Source of the DNA: Azonexaceae bacterium | Lineage (GTDB): Bacteria > Pseudomonadota > Gammaproteobacteria > Burkholderiales > Rhodocyclaceae | Reading direction: 5' to 3' | NCBI GenBank assembly: GCA_013335535.1 | Contig: JAAXVL010000001.1 | Coordinates: 79,764 to 143,763, forward strand | Length of the DNA: 64,000 nt | Notes under the pieces: generated by a model | Database searches by the model: none | Told to the model about the DNA's origin: nothing | What the model saw: only the letters and a program-made list of their open reading frames with translations | Position numbers and translations under genes: made by a program | Shown here: positions 40,058 to 48,007 of the stretch, piece by piece | Layout of the letters: each line of letters begins with the position of its first letter | Numbering within the stretch: position 1 is the first letter of the stretch

Positions 40058-40834
40058 TTGGACTTCATCACATCCGAAATAGTTGTTTTGTTGTTTGCTG
40101 CCCTGATGGCAGGTGCTGTTGATGCCGTGGTTGGCGGTGGTGGACTGATTCAAATTCCAGCACTGTTTGCCGTTCATCCAGGAGAGTCGGCTGCGACACT
40201 ATTTGGCACCAATAAGTTTGCCAGCGTTTTTGGAACTGCTAACGCTACCTGGCGCTACGCCAAGCAGGTTGCCATGCCGTGGCGAACGATTTTGCCGGCA
40301 GCTGTTGCAGCATTTGTTTTTTCTTATCTCGGTGCTGCAGTGGTTGCCTGGCTCCCCAAGGATATCGTTCGGCCACTGATTTTGCTGTTGCTGATCGTGG
40401 CTGCGATTTACACGTTAAAACGCAAAAATTTCGGGTTGATTCACAAACCGACCCATGCTGGTAACAACGAGCTGGTTTTTGCCGTTTTGCTGGGTGGGAT
40501 CATTGGTTTTTATGATGGTTTTTTTGGACCGGGGACCGGTAGTTTTCTGATTTTTCTGTTTGTCCGCTTCTTTGGATTCGACTTCCTGCATGCCTCGGCA
40601 GGTGCGAAGGTGGTCAATGTGGCCACCAATCTTGCGGCACTTGGCTATTTTTTGCCGCACGGCCATGTTTTACCGTTGCTGGCGGCGGGGATGGCCCTAG
40701 CCAACGTCACGGGTTCGGTGATTGGTACGCGCCTGGCCTTGAAACATGGCAGTGGCTTCATTCGCCAGCTGTTTCTGATTTCAGTCGCTGTCTTGATCGT
40801 GAAATTTTCATGGGATACGTTCAGGCTTTTGTAA
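40058..40834 (+). CDS. TauE/SafE-family membrane transporter
   Basis: This 258-residue protein with about eight hydrophobic segments starts at TTG 40058 and has the N-terminal family signature LLFAALMAGAVDAVVGGGGLIQIPAL and the second repeat with FYDGFFGPGTGSFLIFLFVRFFG. TauE/SafE proteins export sulfur-containing or other organic anions (sulfite, sulfoacetate and similar); the substrate cannot be told here. It stands alone at the right border of the origin candidate. Confidence 0.9.
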   Translation: MDFITSEIVVLLFAALMAGAVDAVVGGGGLIQIPALFAVHPGESAATLFGTNKFASVFGTANATWRYAKQVAMPWRTILPAAVAAFVFSYLGAAVVAWLPKDIVRPLILLLLIVAAIYTLKRKNFGLIHKPTHAGNNELVFAVLLGGIIGFYDGFFGPGTGSFLIFLFVRFFGFDFLHASAGAKVVNVATNLAALGYFLPHGHVLPLLAAGMALANVTGSVIGTRLALKHGSGFIRQLFLISVAVLIVKFSWDTFRLL

Positions 40835-40904
40835 TACTTTTTCCGGAACTGAAGTGCGTGGGCATTTTCAAATAAAATTCAGCCACTTCGTTTGAGGAAA
40901 CCCG

Positions 40905-42551
40905 ATGCGCGTCACGCTTGTTCATCCTGCTGGCTTCAATTTCGTGCCTGGGCAACCGGATTTTTCGGTTCTGGCCAACCGCATGCCACCCATCGGCATC
41001 ATGCAACTGGCCTCATGGCTGGAAAAATTTGGGCACAGTGTGCAATTACATGACTGTCTTGGCCCATATGCACCGCCGACAACGGCCGAAAACGCCGAAA
41101 TTGTGCTCGCTACCGATCCGGAAATGGTCGGTTTTTCGGCAACAACCTCGGGTTTCATGGATGCTTTCGAGATCGCCGCCTATATTCGCGAGCGACGGCC
41201 GGAAATCAAGATCGTTTTCGGTAACGTCCATGTTTCTTCGCTCGGTGCACCCATTCTCGAAAAATTTCCGGAAATCGATTATCTGGTCATTGGCGAAGGT
41301 GAAGGTGCCATGCTCGAACTGGCCGATGGCAAGCCCCTGGCATCAATCGGTAACCTGATTTGGCGCAACGAGACCGGACGTATCGTCGCCAATCCGCGCC
41401 GAGATCGCATCACGAGTCTTGATGAACTGCCCTTCCCAGCCTATGAAAAGCTGGCTGGTTTTCCGCACGCCTATCATTTGCCGCTGTTTGCTTATGAAAA
41501 GCGCTACGGCGCGACGATGATCACCTCGCGCGGTTGTCCCTATACCTGCTCATTCTGCGACCGGACGGTTTTCGAGAGGGCCTACAAGACCAATTCGCCG
41601 CAATATATCTACGATCACATGAAGTATTTGCGAGACAACTTCGGTGTCTGGCACATCAACATGTACGACGACCTGTTCACGGCCAAGAAGCAGCGTGTTC
41701 TCGACCTGTGTGAACTGTTGATTGAAAAGCCACTCGGCATGCAGTTCAACTGCGCAATCCGGGCCGGTCATACGTCGGATGAAATGCTGGCCAAGCTCAA
41801 ATTGGCCGGCGCGCTCATGGTATCGATCGGCATCGAGTCGGCCGACCCGGAAATGATGGAACGGCACAAGGCTGGCGTGACGCTCGAAGCGGTGCGCGAA
41901 ACGGTTCGGTCCATTCACGCCGCAGGTTTGCGTGCCAAGGGCTTGTTCATTTTTGGCATGCCCGGCGAAACGCCGGAAACCGTGCGGACAACGAGCGATT
42001 TCATCCTGTCGCTCGAACTTGATGAAATGAACATGACCAAGTTCAGTCCTCTGCACGGGGCGCCGATCTGGGACGAGTGCATCAACGATCCTACCGGCGA
42101 TTTCGTTGAGGATTGGCGCCTCATGAACTGCCTGAACTTCGTGTACCTGCCGGAGGGATTCAAGTCGCGCGAAGAGATGGATGCGCTGTACAACTGGCAC
42201 GTCAAGCGCTTCTACGACAGCAAGGGTTACCGCCGGCGTTTCGCTAAGCGGTTGTGGCAGCATCGTTGGAGCCTCTGGCATGTGCTCAAGCATCTGCCGG
42301 AAACTATTGCAGCAGCACGTTACTTCAGTTCCAACAAGGAACAACTGGAGAAGGCTGCGCGTGAATTCAAGCTGCATCCGCGTCAGCCGCTTGGCCTCAA
42401 GCCGCAACTATCGACCGAGCTGCTGATCGACAATATCGTCTCGTTGTCGCCGGTCAAGCTGACCCGGCGCGATGCGGCCAAGCAGATCATTCCCGTCGTC
42501 TATGAAGGCTCGGCATGCTGTACGCCGCCAGCCACACAGGCAGCGGTATAA
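40905..42551 (+). CDS. B12-binding-domain radical SAM protein
   Basis: This 548-residue protein has an N-terminal cobalamin-binding-type Rossmann region (MRVTLVHPAGFNF to IDYLVIGEGEGAML, about 1-150), though the DxHxxG motif for base-off cobalamin is not visible. The radical SAM core follows with the 4Fe-4S motif CPYTCSFC (SRGCPYTCSFCDRTVFE) and GIESADPEMM. The C-terminal 130 residues are charged and helical. Relatives include BchE-like cyclases, methylases and oxidases. It lies immediately upstream of the lipoprotein and halogenase genes on the same strand, which suggests but does not prove a role in tailoring the same product. Confidence 0.88.
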   Translation: MRVTLVHPAGFNFVPGQPDFSVLANRMPPIGIMQLASWLEKFGHSVQLHDCLGPYAPPTTAENAEIVLATDPEMVGFSATTSGFMDAFEIAAYIRERRPEIKIVFGNVHVSSLGAPILEKFPEIDYLVIGEGEGAMLELADGKPLASIGNLIWRNETGRIVANPRRDRITSLDELPFPAYEKLAGFPHAYHLPLFAYEKRYGATMITSRGCPYTCSFCDRTVFERAYKTNSPQYIYDHMKYLRDNFGVWHINMYDDLFTAKKQRVLDLCELLIEKPLGMQFNCAIRAGHTSDEMLAKLKLAGALMVSIGIESADPEMMERHKAGVTLEAVRETVRSIHAAGLRAKGLFIFGMPGETPETVRTTSDFILSLELDEMNMTKFSPLHGAPIWDECINDPTGDFVEDWRLMNCLNFVYLPEGFKSREEMDALYNWHVKRFYDSKGYRRRFAKRLWQHRWSLWHVLKHLPETIAAARYFSSNKEQLEKAAREFKLHPRQPLGLKPQLSTELLIDNIVSLSPVKLTRRDAAKQIIPVVYEGSACCTPPATQAAV

Positions 42552-42589
42552 TCGTCGATCTTTCGTCATGGGCATCGGGGGGCACTGAC

Positions 42590-43228
42590 ATGAAGGAACA
42601 TTTCATTTTTGGCCGTTTTTTCCGGTTGACCGTGGCAACCTGCGTCGTTGTGGTGCTGGGTGCCTGCAAGGGAAACGAAACGAAGCCCGAAGACGGTAGT
42701 CCGACGGCCGAGGTGAAAAAGGATAATGCGGTGCGTACCGGCTACGCCTGCTGCAACCTGCATTACTCGGGCGACTGGATCAGCGATTCGAATCTGGCCC
42801 AATTGCCGTTCATACCGGCTGGCACGCCGATCAGGGTTTTGAAGATCGACGGTTATCGCGCCAATATCGAAGTCGAAGGCAAGCCGTATCGCCTCGGCCA
42901 CGATTTCGGCCGGGCCGAGGAAACGACCGAGCAGTGGGTCAGCAAGATGGTGGTGCTCGATGATCCGAAAGTGAAGATGGCGAAATTTTCGCCGGCTGTG
43001 CGCAATGCGATCGCCAAGGGTCAGCTCATGAAAGGCATGACCAAAGAGCAGGTCATCATGGCGGTCGGCCACCCGCAGACCAATGAAAATCCGCGCCTGG
43101 ACGGTCCCTACTGGCGCTACTGGTGGTCGAGCTTCGGCCCCTATTACGTGTATTGGGCCAAGGGAAGCGTCAGCAAGATCGACGGCCATTCCGAAACAGT
43201 GGGCTACATGACCTACAAAGGCAAATAA
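42590..43228 (+). CDS. Lipoprotein, BamE/SmpA-like C-terminal part
   Basis: From ATG 42590 the protein has 212 residues. It has a lipoprotein signal ending VVVVLGAC. The mature part has a CC pair (YACCNLHYSGDWIS), an SH3-like section (AGTPIRVLKIDGYRANIEVEGKPYR), and a C-terminal KGMTKEQVIMAVGHPQTNENP segment resembling BamE/SmpA-type outer-membrane lipoproteins. The n-region of the signal peptide is encoded by a dispersed-element copy. It sits 36 bp upstream of the halogenase gene. The function is unknown; localisation to the outer-membrane inner leaflet is inferred. Confidence 0.78.
   Translation: MKEHFIFGRFFRLTVATCVVVVLGACKGNETKPEDGSPTAEVKKDNAVRTGYACCNLHYSGDWISDSNLAQLPFIPAGTPIRVLKIDGYRANIEVEGKPYRLGHDFGRAEETTEQWVSKMVVLDDPKVKMAKFSPAVRNAIAKGQLMKGMTKEQVIMAVGHPQTNENPRLDGPYWRYWWSSFGPYYVYWAKGSVSKIDGHSETVGYMTYKGK
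42601..42640 (+). repeat. Dispersed element, copy 7 (best-preserved; encodes signal peptide start)
   Basis: TTTCATTTTTGGCCG, a seven-base T-run, CCGGTTGACCGTGGCAACC. T-tract centres are about 11 bp apart. It begins four codons after the lipoprotein ATG and encodes FIFGRFFRLTVAT. Confidence 0.9.
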
Positions 43229-43264
43229 CTCATCGCCGCCGCAGAGAGAAAAATAAGGGTTTCA

Positions 43265-44599
43265 ATGATGGAACAAGTGCAGGGAGTGGAGCGAAAGCAG
43301 TGCGATGTGCTGGTCATCGGCGGCGGGCCGGCCGGATGTACCGTGGCGCCGATGCTGGCGGAAAAGGGCTACAAGGTGGTGGTACTCGAAAAAGCGCACC
43401 ACCCGCGTTTTCATATCGGCGAATCGCTGCTGCCAGCTAACCTGCCGCTTTTCGAGAGCATGGGCATCGCCGAGGAAGTGAAAGCCATCGGCATGCACAA
43501 GCCGGGCGCCGAGTTCGTTTCGCCGCACCATGACATGTCCTCGGTCTTCGTTTTTGCCGAAGCCTGGGACAAGACCATGCCCCACGCCTACCAGGTCAAG
43601 CGCGACCAGTTCGATACCATCCTGATCCGCAACGCTGCCAGGAAAGGCGTTGAAGTGCATGAAGGCTGCAAGGCCAAGGCGGTCGAATTCCTGCCGGACA
43701 ATACGGCTACCGTCCGCGCCATGCACGATGACGGTCGGGAAACCGAATGGCAGGCCCGCTTCGTCGTCGATGCTTCCGGCCGCGACACCTTCCTGGCCAA
43801 CCGCTTCCAGATCAAGCACCGCAACCCTAAGCACAACAGTTCGGCCATCTATGGTCATTTCACCGGCTGCAAGCGCCACGAAGGCGTGGCCGAGGGCAAC
43901 ATCACCATTTTCTGGTTCGAGCACGGCTGGTTCTGGTTCATCCCGATGCAGAACGACGTGACCAGCATCGGTATGGTGACCTGGCCGTATTACATGAAGA
44001 CCAAGGGTGAGCGCAGCCTTGAGCAATTCCTGCGCGACGGCTTCGCCCAGTGCCCGAAGCTGACCGAGCGTCTCAAGGACGCCAAGCTGGTCAACGAGAT
44101 CGAGGCCACTGGCAACTTCTCTTATGTTTCCGAGCGCAATCACGGCAACAACTACGTCATGCTCGGCGACGCCTACGCCTTCATCGACCCGGTTTTCTCA
44201 TCGGGTGTGCTGCTCGCCATGAACAGTGGCGTGATCGCTGCCGAAGCCATCGATACCTGTCTGAAAAATCCGGCCAAGGCGCCGGCAGCGCTCAAAAAGT
44301 TCGATGCGCTCATGAAACACGGACCCAAGGAATTTTCGTGGTTCATCTACCGTGTGACCAATCCGATCATGCGCGAATTCTTCATGGGACCGCGCAACCT
44401 GTTCCGCACCAAGGAAGCTGTACTTTCCATGCTGGCTGGTGACATCTTTGGCAAGACGCCGATCTGGTCGTCGATTTTCGCCTTCAAGATGCTTTATTAC
44501 ATCGCCAACATCATGCAGCCGCGGAAAGCCTACATGGGCTGGAAACGACGCAAGTTCAACATTCGCAAGGTCGACGACGCGGTCGTTTACAACGCATAG
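43265..44599 (+). CDS. Flavin-dependent halogenase-like oxidoreductase
   Basis: This 444-residue protein starts at ATG 43265 or 43268. The FAD-binding motif VIGGGPAGCTVAPMLAEKG is at residues 17-35, followed by GESLLPANLPLFESMG typical of the tryptophan-halogenase superfamily. The halogenase fingerprint WxWxIP is met exactly by WFWFIP (residues 222-227), and the FAD-side motif DPVFSSGVLLAMNSG is present. Xanthomonadin loci contain a comparable gene. By established mechanism such enzymes form HOX from reduced flavin, O2 and chloride or bromide. Phenol- or carrier-type substrate is inferred. Its stop overlaps the chorismatase start by one base. Confidence 0.85.
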   Translation: MMEQVQGVERKQCDVLVIGGGPAGCTVAPMLAEKGYKVVVLEKAHHPRFHIGESLLPANLPLFESMGIAEEVKAIGMHKPGAEFVSPHHDMSSVFVFAEAWDKTMPHAYQVKRDQFDTILIRNAARKGVEVHEGCKAKAVEFLPDNTATVRAMHDDGRETEWQARFVVDASGRDTFLANRFQIKHRNPKHNSSAIYGHFTGCKRHEGVAEGNITIFWFEHGWFWFIPMQNDVTSIGMVTWPYYMKTKGERSLEQFLRDGFAQCPKLTERLKDAKLVNEIEATGNFSYVSERNHGNNYVMLGDAYAFIDPVFSSGVLLAMNSGVIAAEAIDTCLKNPAKAPAALKKFDALMKHGPKEFSWFIYRVTNPIMREFFMGPRNLFRTKEAVLSMLAGDIFGKTPIWSSIFAFKMLYYIANIMQPRKAYMGWKRRKFNIRKVDDAVVYNA

Positions 44600-45603
44600 T
44601 GGCACTCCAGTTTGTTACCTCGCCGTCTGCTGTTTCACGTGAAACCGGCAGCGAACTCGGTGGTTCCCTGGTCGGCGAGCCGCCGAGCGGTGCCGTTCCG
44701 GCCTGGCCGGTGCAGCGGGTTTTCGCCCCGTTGCTCGGGGCGACTTCGGCCGCCATCCACGAAACCTGGCTCAGCGATGAGCCGGTAATCGCCGGCCGCA
44801 GCGAAGGCATAGTCTGGCGGCGCACGAACGGCTTGCTTTACGGCGTGATCGAACTCGACGAAGCCGATTTCACGGCGACGGCCAACGCTTCCCCCCTGCA
44901 GGTGGCCAGCGAAGAAGCCTATAACCGCATCTTCCGCCTGCTCGATGCCGAACAGGTGCCGCATCTGTGGCGGGTGTGGAATTATCTGTCGGCGATCAAT
45001 CTGGAAACCGACGGCCTCGAACGCTACCGTCAGTTCAACATCGGCCGGCAGGATGCTTTCCTCGAATGCCATCGCGGCGCCACCGGCAATGTGCCGGCAG
45101 CCTGTGCCATCGGTCTGGCCGGCAGCCCGCTCAGCATTGCCTTCATGGCAGGTGCGACGCCGGCTGTGCCGCTCGAGAACCCACGCCAGGTCAGTGCCTA
45201 CAACTATCCGGCCGATTACGGCCCACGCAGCCCGACCTTTTCGCGTGGCGCGCTGGTTTATCCCCCGGCTCAGGAAATTCTGTTCATTTCGGGCACGGCG
45301 AGCATCGTCGGTCATCAAACCGTGGCTTCAGGCGATGTGGCCGGGCAATGCTGCGAATCGATGGCCAATATTGCTGCCGTGGTTGCCGAAGCCAATCGGG
45401 TATGCCGCACGGCGCCGTACGCGCTGACGGCTCTTTCCTACCGTGTCTATGTCCGTCAGGCTGCCGATTTCCGGATCATCCGAGAAACCTTGGCCCCGCT
45501 GATTGGCCAAGCCGAAATTGTCTACATGCAGGCGGATATCTGCCGGCATGACCTGTTGCTGGAAATCGAGGCGATGGCCTCACATTCGCTGGAGGAAGCT
45601 TGA
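44599..45603 (+). CDS. Chorismatase (XanB2/FkbO/Hyg5 family)
   Basis: This 334-residue protein starts at GTG 44599. Chorismatase hallmarks are visible: HLWRVWNYLSAINLETDGLERYRQFNIGRQDAF in the middle, ALSYRVYVR, and the C-terminal LLLEIEA with the Glu that fits the FkbO/Hyg5 catalytic acid. These enzymes hydrolyse or eliminate chorismate to hydroxybenzoates or a cyclohexadiene acid; XanB2 makes 3- and 4-hydroxybenzoate for xanthomonadin and ubiquinone. Older annotation may call it pteridine-dependent deoxygenase. The first 20 residues contain a parS site (AVSRETG) and look like a non-family extension. Confidence 0.87.
   Translation: MALQFVTSPSAVSRETGSELGGSLVGEPPSGAVPAWPVQRVFAPLLGATSAAIHETWLSDEPVIAGRSEGIVWRRTNGLLYGVIELDEADFTATANASPLQVASEEAYNRIFRLLDAEQVPHLWRVWNYLSAINLETDGLERYRQFNIGRQDAFLECHRGATGNVPAACAIGLAGSPLSIAFMAGATPAVPLENPRQVSAYNYPADYGPRSPTFSRGALVYPPAQEILFISGTASIVGHQTVASGDVAGQCCESMANIAAVVAEANRVCRTAPYALTALSYRVYVRQAADFRIIRETLAPLIGQAEIVYMQADICRHDLLLEIEAMASHSLEEA
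44631..44646. promoter_or_regulatory. parS-like site 4 (TGTTTCACGTGAAACC)
   Basis: Matches 15 of the 16 consensus bases. It lies inside the chorismatase gene 5' end, 4.6 kb right of the origin candidate. Confidence 0.87.
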
Positions 45604-46451
45604 TGGCCATGTCGAAAAAGTTGAGCAAGGGCGCGCTGGCCGCGCTGAGTCTGGTCGCCATGGCGAACGGTGTGCAGGCTGCCGGCGACCAGCCGCTGTG
45701 GGAGGTCGGGGCCGGCCTGGCCGCCTTCAGCTTTCCGTCCTATCGCGGCTCGGACCAGACCCACAACTTCCTGATGCCGGTGCCGCATTTCACCTACCAC
45801 GGTGATTTTTTCAAGGCTGACCGCCAGGGTATTCGTGGCAGTTTCTTCGACTCCGACCGACTCGACCTTACCGTCAGCCTGGCGCTTGCTCCACCTGTGA
45901 GCAGCGACGACATCACGGCGCGTGCCGGCATGCCTGACCTCAAGGGCACATTCGAAATCGGGCCGCAGATGGACGTCACCTTCTGGCGTTCGGAAAACCG
46001 GGCCCGCTTCGTCAAGCTGCTCCTGCCCCTGCGTACCGCCATCACCGTCGAAGGTTCGCCGAAGAGTATCGGCTGGGTCTTCCATCCCAAGCTCAACATG
46101 GACATCACCGACATTCCCGGCATGGGCGGCTGGAATCTCGGCATGCTGGCCGGCCCGCTGTTCGGCGACAAGCGCCAGCACGCCTACTACTACACCGTCG
46201 CCCCGCAGTACGCGACGGCCGTTCGTCCGGCATATGAAGCCGATGCGGGCTATGCCGGCATGCAGTATCTCGTCGCACTGTCCAAGCGCTTCCCTAAATA
46301 CTGGGTCGGCGGCTTCGTGCGTTACGACAACCTGAGCGGCGCCACCTTCGAGAACAGCCCGCTGGTTCGCCAGAAGGATTACTTCGCCGCTGGCGTCGCC
46401 TTCACCTGGGTATTCGGAGAGTCGTCGACCCGCGTCAAGGTCGATGACTGA
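45603..46451 (+). CDS. MipA/OmpV-family outer membrane protein
   Basis: This 282-residue protein has a signal peptide (KGALAALSLVAMANGVQA). It begins its mature part with the family pattern PLWEVGAGLAAFSFPSYRGSDQTHNFLMPVPHFTYHG and ends with alternating aromatic strands (YFAAGVAFTWVFGESS). It probably forms a small outer-membrane barrel. The start overlaps the chorismatase stop (TGATG). In this operon it may anchor or pass the pigment or its lipid; other MipA proteins are scaffolds or porins. Confidence 0.87.
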   Translation: MAMSKKLSKGALAALSLVAMANGVQAAGDQPLWEVGAGLAAFSFPSYRGSDQTHNFLMPVPHFTYHGDFFKADRQGIRGSFFDSDRLDLTVSLALAPPVSSDDITARAGMPDLKGTFEIGPQMDVTFWRSENRARFVKLLLPLRTAITVEGSPKSIGWVFHPKLNMDITDIPGMGGWNLGMLAGPLFGDKRQHAYYYTVAPQYATAVRPAYEADAGYAGMQYLVALSKRFPKYWVGGFVRYDNLSGATFENSPLVRQKDYFAAGVAFTWVFGESSTRVKVDD

Positions 46452-47226
46452 ACGTTCGCGCGCAGGCAATCCCTTGTGGATGGCCTACGAGTACTTTGCC
46501 ATGGTTGTCGGTCTGGGCTCGCTGGCCGTGCTTTGTCTGATCTGGCTGCCCTGCGCGCTGATCCTGAATTTCCTGCTGCCCAGGCGCCTTGGCCAAATGG
46601 TCGGCCGGGTCGTCATTTCTTGGGGGTTCCGGCTTTATCTGAACATTTTGACTGTTTTCTGCGCCTGTCGTTTCGACCTGACCGAGATCGATCGTCTGCG
46701 TGACCAGGGACCGCTCATCCTCGCCGCTAACCACCCTTCCCTGCTCGATGCGGTGATGATCGTCTCCCGGCTGCCCAACGCTGTCTGCGTCATGAAGGCG
46801 GCGCTCATGGACAACCTGCTGTTCGGCGCTGCTGCCCGGTTGGCTCGCTACATCCGCAACGACGCGGCGCTCGACATGATTCTCGGGGCCCGCGACGAAT
46901 TGCAGCAAGGCGCCCATCTGGTCATTTTTCCCGAAGGCTCGCGCACGCTCGAGTTTCCCTTCGATGCCAGTTCGCCGAGCGTCGGCCTGATCGCCAGTCG
47001 CAGCAAGGTCGATATCCAGACGCTGCTCATCGAATTTTCCACCCCGTATCTCGGCAAGACCTGGCCGCTTTTCCGCCGCCCCGAACTGCCGCTGACTTGC
47101 CGGATCCGCCTCGGTCGCCGCTTTCCGCCGCCAACCAATATCCAGGCCTTTACGTCCGAGCTCGACGCCTATTTTCATTTCGAATTTGGCCAAAATTTCC
47201 GGTCGACCGTGGCATTCGCCGCCTGA
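46444..47226 (+). CDS. Lysophospholipid-type acyltransferase (PlsC-like)
   Basis: This 260-residue protein has an N-terminal membrane anchor (FAMVVGLGSLAVLCLIWLPCALILNFLL). The acyltransferase motifs are NHPSLLD (the HX4D form) and IFPEGSR. It overlaps the porin gene by 8 bp. Aryl-polyene clusters carry such acyltransferases, believed to attach the polyene to a glycerolipid or sugar head group. The last codons (FGQNFRSTVAFAA) are a dispersed-element copy. Confidence 0.87.
   Translation: MTERSRAGNPLWMAYEYFAMVVGLGSLAVLCLIWLPCALILNFLLPRRLGQMVGRVVISWGFRLYLNILTVFCACRFDLTEIDRLRDQGPLILAANHPSLLDAVMIVSRLPNAVCVMKAALMDNLLFGAAARLARYIRNDAALDMILGARDELQQGAHLVIFPEGSRTLEFPFDASSPSVGLIASRSKVDIQTLLIEFSTPYLGKTWPLFRRPELPLTCRIRLGRRFPPPTNIQAFTSELDAYFHFEFGQNFRSTVAFAA
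47173..47216 (+). repeat. Dispersed element, copy 8 (acyltransferase 3' end)
   Basis: TTTCATTTCGAATTTGGCC, AAAATTTCCGGTCGACCGTGGCA: both T-tracts and the core with one change (GTCGACC). It supplies the C-terminal codons of the acyltransferase. Confidence 0.83.
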
Positions 47227-47251
47227 ACCCCTTGTCCGAACCCTTTTCACC

Positions 47252-48007
47252 ATGTCCGTCGCATCAAAAACCCATCTTGTCCTGATTCCCAGCTACAACC
47301 CCGGCCCCAAGGTGCTCGACACCGTGCGCGCCGCCCGGGCGCAATGGACGCCGGTCTGGGTCGTGGTCGATGGCAGCACTGACGGCAGCGCCGAAAAGCT
47401 GCAGGCGCTGGCCGCTGGCGACGATGGACTGAAAGTCATCGTCTTGCCGGAAAATTGCGGCAAGGGCGCGGCCGTGCTCGAAGGCATCACGCAGGCCGCC
47501 GCTGCAGGGTTCACCCATGCCCTGACCATGGATTCCGACGGCCAGCACCCGGCCGACCTGATCCCGGCCTTCATGGCCGCCTCGCAGGCGGAAACCGACA
47601 AGATGGTGCTCGGCAAGCCGGTCTTTGCTGCCGATGCTCCGGCCCTGCGCGTCAATGGCCGCAAGGTCTCGAACGGCTGGGCCAATCTCGAAACGTTGTG
47701 GATGGGTATCGGTGATTCGCTGTACGGTTTCCGCGTCTACCCGATCCAGCCGCTTATCAAAATCATGCGCGCCAACCGCTTCATGCGGCGTTTCGATTTC
47801 GATCCGGAAGCGGTGGTTCGCCTGTGCTGGTCAGGGGTTCGCCCGATCAACATCGATGCCCCCGTGCGCTATTTCCGGGCCGACGAGGGCGGTGTTTCCC
47901 ATTTCAAATACCTGCGCGACAACACGCTGCTGACCTGGATGCACACCCGCCTGTTCATCGGCTTCGTGCTGCGCCTGCCCTTGCTGATCCTCCACCGCCT
48001 GACATGA
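47252..48007 (+). CDS. Family 2 glycosyltransferase
   Basis: This 251-residue protein from ATG 47252 has a GT-A fold with nucleotide-binding LIPSYNPG, WVVVDGSTDGS, NCGKGAAVLEGI and the DxD-like TMDSDGQHPADL. A C-terminal hydrophobic stretch (FIGFVLRLPLLILHRL) may associate with the membrane. A GT2 enzyme is a standard part of aryl-polyene loci. Its stop overlaps the antiporter start (ATGA). Confidence 0.9.
   Translation: MSVASKTHLVLIPSYNPGPKVLDTVRAARAQWTPVWVVVDGSTDGSAEKLQALAAGDDGLKVIVLPENCGKGAAVLEGITQAAAAGFTHALTMDSDGQHPADLIPAFMAASQAETDKMVLGKPVFAADAPALRVNGRKVSNGWANLETLWMGIGDSLYGFRVYPIQPLIKIMRANRFMRRFDFDPEAVVRLCWSGVRPINIDAPVRYFRADEGGVSHFKYLRDNTLLTWMHTRLFIGFVLRLPLLILHRLT

Noticed and set aside
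42601-42640. TTGACC of the dispersed element as a -35 promoter box
   Set aside because: No -10-like hexamer follows at 16-19 bp in the copies inspected, and many copies lie inside or at the end of genes.
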